This document shows, in pieces, positions 1 to 3,382 of a stretch of DNA of 6,628 nt. The stretch spans positions 1 to 6,628 of the forward strand of contig CALCMV010000050.1 of the NCBI GenBank assembly GCA_937967535.1, given 5' to 3'. The notes beneath the pieces were generated by a model, which was given only the letters and a program-made list of their open reading frames with translations, had not been told where the DNA came from and ran no database searches. The first letter of the stretch is position 1. Each line of letters begins with the position of its first letter. Both the position numbers and the translations under genes were made by a program. This DNA is from an uncultured Saprospiraceae bacterium. GTDB taxonomy: Bacteria; Bacteroidota; Bacteroidia; Chitinophagales; Saprospiraceae.

Positions 1-495
1 GACGCGACTGATATTGTTTTGAAAATAGCCTTCTTCAATCATCGGTACGAGTAGCGGCGTCGCCAATGAAGCGACTTCGAGCGTAGATTGTTTTTCGAGG
101 AGTTTGCGGCGATAAATGCCTGTATTGATGGTGGCTTTGGTCGCGATGACACCGACTTTAGCGTAATTTTCTGCTGCGACTGCCTCCACAAGCGGGTCAA
201 CCACATTCACAAATAATGCCTGCCCTCTGAAAAAATCAACCAAGACATCATAAGCCGCCGATGATGCCGAGTTGCAGGCAATGACTATCATTTTGCAACC
301 TTTTTCCAATAAAAATTTACCAATCGTGATGCAGTAGTAACGTATTGCATCCGCAGATTTTTCACCATAAGGCAGGTGTGCGGTATCGCCGAAATAGATA
401 ATTTCTTCATTCGGGAGGTGCTTGGTGATGGCATTGGCTACGGTCAAGCCGCCGATGCCGGAGTCGAATACGCCGATGGGCTTTTTGTTGTTCAA
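1..495 (-). CDS. murI: Glutamate racemase MurI, 5' part (runs off left edge)
   Basis: Converts L-glutamate to D-glutamate for peptidoglycan in the cytoplasm. I translated this frame by hand: it stays open to base 1 and gives 165 codons of a family usually about 260-280 residues long, so the C-terminal part, including the second catalytic cysteine, lies outside the window. Visible family motifs are PIGVFDSGIGG near residues 6-16, YFGDTAHLPYG, and IACNSASS, which carries the first catalytic cysteine. The start chosen is TTG at 493-495, giving a short leader before PIGVFDSG as is usual in homologs. The frame is open upstream to an ATG at 658-660, but that start would place a terminator hairpin (589-613) and tandem octads inside the gene. 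GTG at 562-564 and TTG at 556-558 are other possible starts. Family assignment is very secure; the start is moderately sure. Confidence 0.93.
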   Translation of the reverse strand, partial: MNNKKPIGVFDSGIGGLTVANAITKHLPNEEIIYFGDTAHLPYGEKSADAIRYYCITIGKFLLEKGCKMIVIACNSASSAAYDVLVDFFRGQALFVNVVDPLVEAVAAENYAKVGVIATKATINTGIYRRKLLEKQSTLEVASLATPLLVPMIEEGYFQNNISRV

Positions 496-500
496 ATTGT

Positions 501-524
501 GTGATTGTGTGATTGTATGATTGT
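501..524. repeat. Octad tandem repeat just upstream of murI
   Basis: Three consecutive 8-bp units can be read: GTGATTGT at 501-508 and 509-516, and ATGATTGT at 517-524, with a decayed fourth unit after them. The tract ends 6 bp upstream of the proposed murI TTG start, so it would lie in the murI leader. The function is unknown. The copy number could vary by slippage. Confidence 0.75.
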
Positions 525-588
525 GAATTGTTATTTTTTGCTTCGCAAAATTTTTCAATCCCACAATTTTACAATCCTTATTTTCAAT

Positions 589-613
589 AAAAAAGACGGC
601 ATGAAGCCGTCTT
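589..613 (-). terminator. Rho-independent terminator after ompH3
   Basis: On the minus strand AAGACGGC (613-606) pairs perfectly with GCCGTCTT (600-593) around a 5-nt loop (TTCAT), and the U-run continues to 589. It lies about 80 bp after the ompH3 stop and before the proposed murI start. It therefore probably ends the ompH transcript and suggests that murI has its own promoter or depends on read-through. Confidence 0.85.
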
Positions 614-627
614 CCGATTATTTTTTC

Positions 628-668
628 AATTTTGAATGGCGAACAAAATGATTCATTCATTCAAAATT
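628..668. repeat. 11-bp inverted repeat in the ompH3 3' region
   Basis: AATTTTGAATG at 628-638 is perfectly complementary to CATTCAAAATT at 658-668, with a 19-nt loop. In the ompH3 mRNA it would form a hairpin between the stop codon and the terminator. The same 11-mer pair occurs in two other spacers of this window (1318/1531 and 6181/6259). Confidence 0.6.
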
Positions 669-691
669 CAATAATTCATCCATTAGCATAA

Positions 692-1204
692 TTACATACC
701 AAGTTTTGCTTTCACTTTATCAGTAATATTATCTGAATCATTTGCGTGTAGCAAGGTAGCGGTTTCTAGGATGTAGGTATAGCCGCTTTCATCAGCAACT
801 TGCTTAACGGCGGCGTTGAATTTTTGCTCCAATGGTTGCAAAAGTTCAATTTCTCGCTTGGCGTATTGCTGTTCGAGTTCCATAGCTTTCTTTTCGATTT
901 CGGCACCTTCCTTTCTGACCTCTTCCTCTAAAGCTTGGATTTGAATACGGGTAAGTACGCCTGCTTGCACATCCTCATTCCCCTTTTGGATTTTCTGCTG
1001 CAATGCTTTTTGGCGACCTTCCAATTGCGAACTCAATTGTTTTCTGTAATCTTCAAGATTTTTTTGAGCCGATTTCGTTTCAGGCATTTCAAGGAAAATC
1101 GCTTGCGAACTCATGTGTCCGACTTTTTGGGCATCTACACCCGTAGCCGCAGCAAATACAAGAGCTAGCGCGAGTGTGCATATTTTTATAATTGACTTAT
1201 TCAT
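692..1204 (-). CDS. OmpH/Skp-family periplasmic chaperone, third paralog (OmpH3)
   Basis: Predicted periplasmic chaperone that would hold unfolded outer-membrane proteins on the way to BamA. It has 170 residues, usual for Skp. A signal peptide (K3-A25, hydrophobic core around 10-20) probably cleaves at VDA|QKV. The mature N-terminus carries KVGHM and then EMPETK (39-44). Residues about 45-120 are rich in Glu, Gln and Lys in a coiled-coil pattern expected for the tentacle helices. The end (GYTYILETATLL, then KVKAKLGM at 163-170) matches the fold-closing C-terminal part of the family. It is a clear paralog of OmpH2: same EMPETK motif and identical last eight residues. It is last in the ompH series, with a strong terminator downstream. 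No convincing promoter was found. Family call is secure; division of labour among the three is unknown. Confidence 0.93.
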   Translation of the reverse strand: MNKSIIKICTLALALVFAAATGVDAQKVGHMSSQAIFLEMPETKSAQKNLEDYRKQLSSQLEGRQKALQQKIQKGNEDVQAGVLTRIQIQALEEEVRKEGAEIEKKAMELEQQYAKREIELLQPLEQKFNAAVKQVADESGYTYILETATLLHANDSDNITDKVKAKLGM

Positions 1205-1226
1205 AATAATTTTTAACTGTTTAGAA

Positions 1227-1266
1227 GTCAGACCATTTCATTATCAGAGAAAACAAGAGGTCGGAC
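1227..1266. other. Weak hairpin in the ompH3 leader
   Basis: GTCAGACC (1227-1234) and GGTCGGAC (1259-1266) pair at 7 of 8 positions across a 24-nt loop, 22 nt upstream of the ompH3 ATG. It could be a leader structure or chance. The rest of the spacer from 1205 to 1317 is AT-rich with nothing else recognisable. Confidence 0.2.
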
Positions 1267-1420
1267 AAATAAAATATAAAAAAGAATTTTTTTGTGTTTT
1301 TATGGGTAATAATTGTCAATTTTGAATGGAAAATATTTAAATTATTAATTATCAACAAAAAAAAGTAGAATTGGCGACCCGTTTAAGTTTGCTCAACTTT
1401 GATAATCAGTAATTTACAAT

Positions 1421-1447
1421 CCCGTACCGATAGCTATCGGTATCGGG
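1421..1447. repeat. GATAGC palindrome between ompH2 and ompH3
   Basis: The core TACCGATAGCTATCGGTA (1425-1442) is a perfect 18-bp palindrome. It is flanked by CCCG and CGGG, so the whole 27 bp pairs with a one-base bulge. No U-run follows on the minus strand, so it is not a normal intrinsic terminator. A related motif lies in the ompH2 leader at 2094-2110. Confidence 0.7.
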
Positions 1448-1471
1448 ATGTTATTCAATGAATTGCAAAAA

Positions 1472-1506
1472 ACTATGAACTATGAACTGGCAACTATGAA
1501 CTGATA
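1472..1506. repeat. ACTATGA heptad tandem repeat
   Basis: Five consecutive 7-bp units: ACTATGA at 1472-1478, 1479-1485 and 1493-1499, with degenerate units ACTGGCA (1486-1492) and ACTGATA (1500-1506). On the opposite strand the tract at 6582-6616 uses the related units ACTATCG and ACTATGG, so the two loci appear to belong to one ACTATNN family. Confidence 0.7.
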
Positions 1507-1555
1507 GCCGTAGAATTTAAATTAATTTGTCATTCAAAATTCACTCATTAGTTTG

Positions 1556-2074
1556 CTACATTCCTAATTTTGCTTTTACCTTACCGGTAATATCGTCGGC
1601 ATTATCAGCAATATACAATAAAGTAGTGGTATCGAATATGTAATCATATCCACCTTCTACTACGACTTGGTCTATCACCTCTCCCAATTTATCAAAAAGC
1701 GGTTGGGTAAGGTCTGCTTGTCTTTTCGCAAATTGTTGCTGAAATGCCTGTACTTGTTCTTGGAGTTTGGCTTCTTGGCTTTGTATTTCTTGCAACTTCT
1801 GCTGACGCTCTACACCGCTCATTTCGCCTGCGGCAGCTCTTTTTTCGGCTGCTTCGACTTTTGCGCGTAGTTTGTCCTGCATTTTTTTGAAGTCTGCTTC
1901 CAATGTAGCATTATACTCTTCGAGGCTGCTACGGGCAGTTTTGGTTTCCGGCATTTCGGACAGCACTTCTTCGAAGTTCATGTGTCCGTATTTTTGTGCC
2001 GATACCGAACTCGCTGAGAAACAAAGCATTGCAAAGACCAATATGCTCGCTGCTATTAATGATTTGTAATTCAT
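1556..2074 (-). CDS. OmpH/Skp-family periplasmic chaperone, second paralog (OmpH2)
   Basis: Predicted periplasmic chaperone for outer-membrane proteins in transit. It has 172 residues. The signal peptide has a hydrophobic core at about 6-20 and probable cleavage SVSA|QKY after residue 26. Cys18 does not sit in a lipobox. The mature protein begins QKYGHM and carries EMPETK at 40-45. Residues about 48-122 form a charged Gln/Glu/Lys/Ala-rich coiled coil. The C-terminal part (GYDYIFDTTTLLYIADNADD, then KVKAKLGM) is the closing beta/helix segment. OmpH3 shares the same start, EMPETK motif and last eight residues, so the two arose by tandem duplication. OmpH1 ends 159 bp upstream, with a terminator-like hairpin between, so OmpH2 may have its own promoter or use read-through. 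No convincing promoter was located. Confidence 0.94.
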   Translation of the reverse strand: MNYKSLIAASILVFAMLCFSASSVSAQKYGHMNFEEVLSEMPETKTARSSLEEYNATLEADFKKMQDKLRAKVEAAEKRAAAGEMSGVERQQKLQEIQSQEAKLQEQVQAFQQQFAKRQADLTQPLFDKLGEVIDQVVVEGGYDYIFDTTTLLYIADNADDITGKVKAKLGM

Positions 2075-2093
2075 GATTCTTTTCTAATTTTAC

Positions 2094-2110
2094 CCCGATA
2101 AGCTATCGGG
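2094..2110. repeat. GATAGC palindrome in the ompH2 leader
   Basis: CCCGATA (2094-2100) and TATCGGG (2104-2110) are perfect inverted arms around AGC. It ends 19 nt upstream of the ompH2 ATG and would form a stem-loop in the leader mRNA. It shares the GATAGC/GCTATCGG core with 1421-1447. It could be a dispersed palindrome or a leader control element; the sequence does not decide. Confidence 0.6.
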
Positions 2111-2171
2111 AAAGAATAAGTTTAAGTTTAAATTCTCAAACTCAATCCTAATATATAGTAGTTAGTAGTGG

Positions 2172-2219
2172 AAAAAACGAGAAAGGAAAACGCATTATCT
2201 TGTGCCTTGCCTCTCTCGT
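2172..2219 (-). terminator. Terminator-like hairpin after ompH1
   Basis: On the minus strand ACGAGAGAGG (2219-2210) pairs with CCTTTCTCGT (2186-2177) at 9 of 10 positions, and a run of six U follows (2177-2172). The stem begins 14 nt after the ompH1 stop. The 23-nt loop is longer than usual, so termination may be partial, letting some transcripts continue into ompH2. Confidence 0.5.
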
Positions 2220-2233
2220 CTCATATCTATTAT

Positions 2234-2740
2234 TTATTTCATTTTTTCAATGACTTCTTCTGTTTTATCCATTTTTGGAGAGGCAAAAATCATGCTGGGC
2301 ATAGTGCCTTTGTCAAAGATGAAATCAAAACCTCTGTCGGCAGCAAATTGCTGGATGGCAGCATATACGCGGTCTTGAATAGGCTTGACGAGTTCCTGAC
2401 GTTTGCTGAATAGCTCGCCTTCGGGGCCGAATTTCTGCTTTTGCATTTCGCGGACTTGGGCTTCTTTGTCAATGATTTCCTGCTCGCGTTGTTGGCGGGT
2501 AGTTTCGCTCATCAACACTTCTTGTGCTTGGTATTTGCGATACAGCGTTTCGATTTTGCCGTATTCTATCTGAATTTCTTGTTGCCATCTTTCGGCAGTA
2601 GCATCAAGTTCGGTTTGTGCCGCTTTATATTCGGGTACAGTCCCTAAGATGCGGTCCATATCTACATATGCAATGCGTTGGGCTTCTACGGTGAAGGCGG
2701 TAGTCATGGCTACTGCCATGATAAGGATTAATTTTTTCAT
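2234..2740 (-). CDS. OmpH/Skp-family periplasmic chaperone, first paralog (OmpH1)
   Basis: Predicted periplasmic chaperone delivering unfolded outer-membrane proteins towards BamA. It has 168 residues. A short signal peptide (KK at 2-3, hydrophobic 4-17) ends at VEA|QRI after residue 20. The mature N-terminus RIAYVDMDRILGTVPEYKAAQ is the classic OmpH-family beginning. Residues about 42-120 are a long charged coiled coil, and the C-terminal FDFIFDKG segment (138-145) is the usual core strand region. It differs from OmpH2 and OmpH3 in its YVDMD start and in its tail (ending EEVIEKMK), so it represents the other of two Skp lineages commonly found after bamA in Bacteroidota (recalled family knowledge). 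A 642-bp spacer separates it from bamA, so separate transcription is likely. The ATG at 2740 is supported by the well-placed signal peptide. Confidence 0.95.
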   Translation of the reverse strand: MKKLILIMAVAMTTAFTVEAQRIAYVDMDRILGTVPEYKAAQTELDATAERWQQEIQIEYGKIETLYRKYQAQEVLMSETTRQQREQEIIDKEAQVREMQKQKFGPEGELFSKRQELVKPIQDRVYAAIQQFAADRGFDFIFDKGTMPSMIFASPKMDKTEEVIEKMK

Positions 2741-3013
2741 ATTTGACTCATTTGAGAGTTGCGACTTGCAAGTTGGTTAAATTTAAAAACCCGAAACCTG
2801 TCATTCGCAATCCGGATTATTTTAATTTAGTTATGTGAATCTTATTTTTAAAAATGAGTAGATGCGTAAATATCTTTTCGACAAAATTTACTCATTTACT
2901 CCTCTATTCATTTACTCATTGGTATTACAATAGCTTTGCCAATTTTTATAATGTAAATTTCATTTCTAATTAAAAACAAATTAAATCACTCATTATCAAT
3001 AAATTAAAGCACG
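2741..3013. other. AT-rich spacer upstream of ompH1
   Basis: No gene is seen here. It should contain the ompH1 promoter, but I found no good Bacteroidota-type -7/-33 pair (TAnnTTTG with TTG about 20 bp upstream). Two short perfect palindromes may be operator-like or chance: ACTTGCAAGT (2764-2773), 23 nt upstream of the ompH1 ATG, and AATCCGGATT (2809-2818). Octad repeats at 2856-2917 are listed separately. Confidence 0.5.
2856..2917. repeat. ATTTACTC octad repeats in both orientations
   Basis: Four contiguous 8-bp units at 2886-2917: ATTTACTC at 2886-2893, 2894-2901 and 2910-2917, plus degenerate CTCTATTC at 2902-2909. Two inverted degenerate units precede them: GAGTAGAT (2856-2863) and GCGTAAAT (2864-2871). 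The opposed arms could fold into a hairpin across a short AT-rich loop. Function unknown. Confidence 0.65.
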
Positions 3014-3035
3014 AAAAAACACCCATATTCGGGTG
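3014..3035 (-). terminator. Rho-independent terminator downstream of bamA (distal)
   Basis: On the minus strand CACCC (3035-3031) and GGGTG (3024-3020) form a short GC-rich stem with a 6-nt loop, followed by six U (3019-3014). It lies about 350 bp after the bamA stop and ends a run of four hairpins. It is a plausible final stop for bamA read-through before the ompH genes. Confidence 0.65.
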
Positions 3036-3054
3036 GTGATTTAACAGGAGTTTA

Positions 3055-3121
3055 ACGTAAAACGATTTTGCAAATCGCTATCTTGTACATGCGAATTACG
3101 ATTTACAAAATCGTTTTACGT
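3055..3121. repeat. 67-bp inverted repeat with self-complementary arms
   Basis: The arms 3055-3077 and 3099-3121 pair at 22 of 23 positions, mismatched only at 3071/3105, with a 21-nt loop. The outer 16 bp (ACGTAAAACGATTTTG and complement) are perfect. Each arm also folds alone: CGATTT/AAATCG around TGC (3063-3077), and ACGATTT/AAATCGT around ACA (3098-3114). No U-run follows, so it is not a standard terminator. It may be a small palindromic repeat or an RNA structure with two alternative folds. Confidence 0.75.
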
Positions 3122-3133
3122 ACATGAAAACGC

Positions 3134-3170
3134 AAAAGTAGCAGACATTTTGAAAATATCTGCTACTTTT
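3134..3170. terminator. Bidirectional terminator-like hairpin downstream of bamA
   Basis: AAAAGTAGCAGA (3134-3145) is perfectly complementary to TCTGCTACTTTT (3159-3170). After a single mismatch the stem continues as ATTTT/AAAAT around one base. A-runs and T-runs at the two ends give a U-tail on either strand. For minus-strand transcription this is the first strong terminator after bamA. Confidence 0.75.
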
Positions 3171-3172
3171 TA

Positions 3173-3329
3173 GGCAACTCGAAATAAATAATTGGTCAAA
3201 AATGCGATTTATTTTTTACTCAATCAAGGCGCGAAAATGTGAGTTTATCGGTATAAATGACCATTTTTGCAACGCAGAGTGAGTGAAAAAGAAGAAGTAG
3301 TTTTGACCAATTATTTGTTGCGAGTTGCC
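3173..3329. repeat. 157-bp element with 29-bp terminal inverted repeats
   Basis: The left arm 3173-3201 begins GGCAACTCG and ends AATAATTGGTCAAAA. The right arm 3301-3329 is its complement at 27 of 29 positions. The trinucleotide TTA lies directly outside both ends (3170-3172 and 3330-3332), as a short target duplication would. The interior also partly pairs (a T-run with ACTCA against TGAGTG and an A-run). No ORF fits inside. The features match a MITE-like non-autonomous element. It starts 54 nt after the bamA stop, so it could alternatively be a long 3'-UTR stem. Mobility is inferred from one copy only. Confidence 0.65.
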
Positions 3330-3382
3330 TTATATCTAAAAATCGTTTAAAACCCTACAAAACAAGTCCACGGATAAGGCTT

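Larger units (their letters stand above)
1318..1541. repeat. 224-bp inverted-repeat-bounded element between ompH2 and ompH3
   Basis: The ends are AATTTTGAATG (1318-1328) and its exact complement CATTCAAAATT (1531-1541). Inside each is a 6-8 nt variable stretch and then a second matching block, ATTTAAATT (1335-1343) against its complement (1514-1522), giving imperfect terminal inverted repeats of about 26-28 bp. The right end (1510-1541) recurs at 6238-6269 with 31 of 32 bases identical. No ORF is apparent within, and I see no clear target-site duplication. It encloses the 1421-1447 palindrome and the 1472-1506 heptads. It may be a MITE-like non-autonomous element or a composite of intergenic repeats; the boundaries are inferred. 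Confidence 0.5.

Noticed and set aside
496..660. Extended murI N-terminus starting at ATG 658-660
   Set aside because: The extension contains a perfect 8-bp terminator stem with a U-run and tandem octads, and it is not part of the MurI fold. TTG 493-495 fits the family start.
935..1168. Plus-strand frames over the ompH genes
   Set aside because: They are antisense shadows of the coiled-coil coding sequence: Lys/Glu/Gln codons read backwards as Phe/Leu/Cys.
1205..1330. Search for a promoter directly upstream of ompH3
   Set aside because: The best -7-like match (TTTATTTG) has no TTG at suitable distance, so no promoter was called.
1421..1447. Palindrome considered as a terminator for ompH2
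   Set aside because: No U-run follows on the minus strand, and the structure is more than 100 bp past the stop.
2021..2023. Cys18 of OmpH2 considered as a lipoprotein cysteine
   Set aside because: The preceding residues (FAML) do not make a lipobox, and a good SPI site (SVSA|Q) follows at residue 26.
2856..2917. Short tandem repeats considered as a CRISPR array
   Set aside because: Units are 7-8 bp, contiguous and without spacers. The same holds for 501-524, 1472-1506 and 6582-6616.
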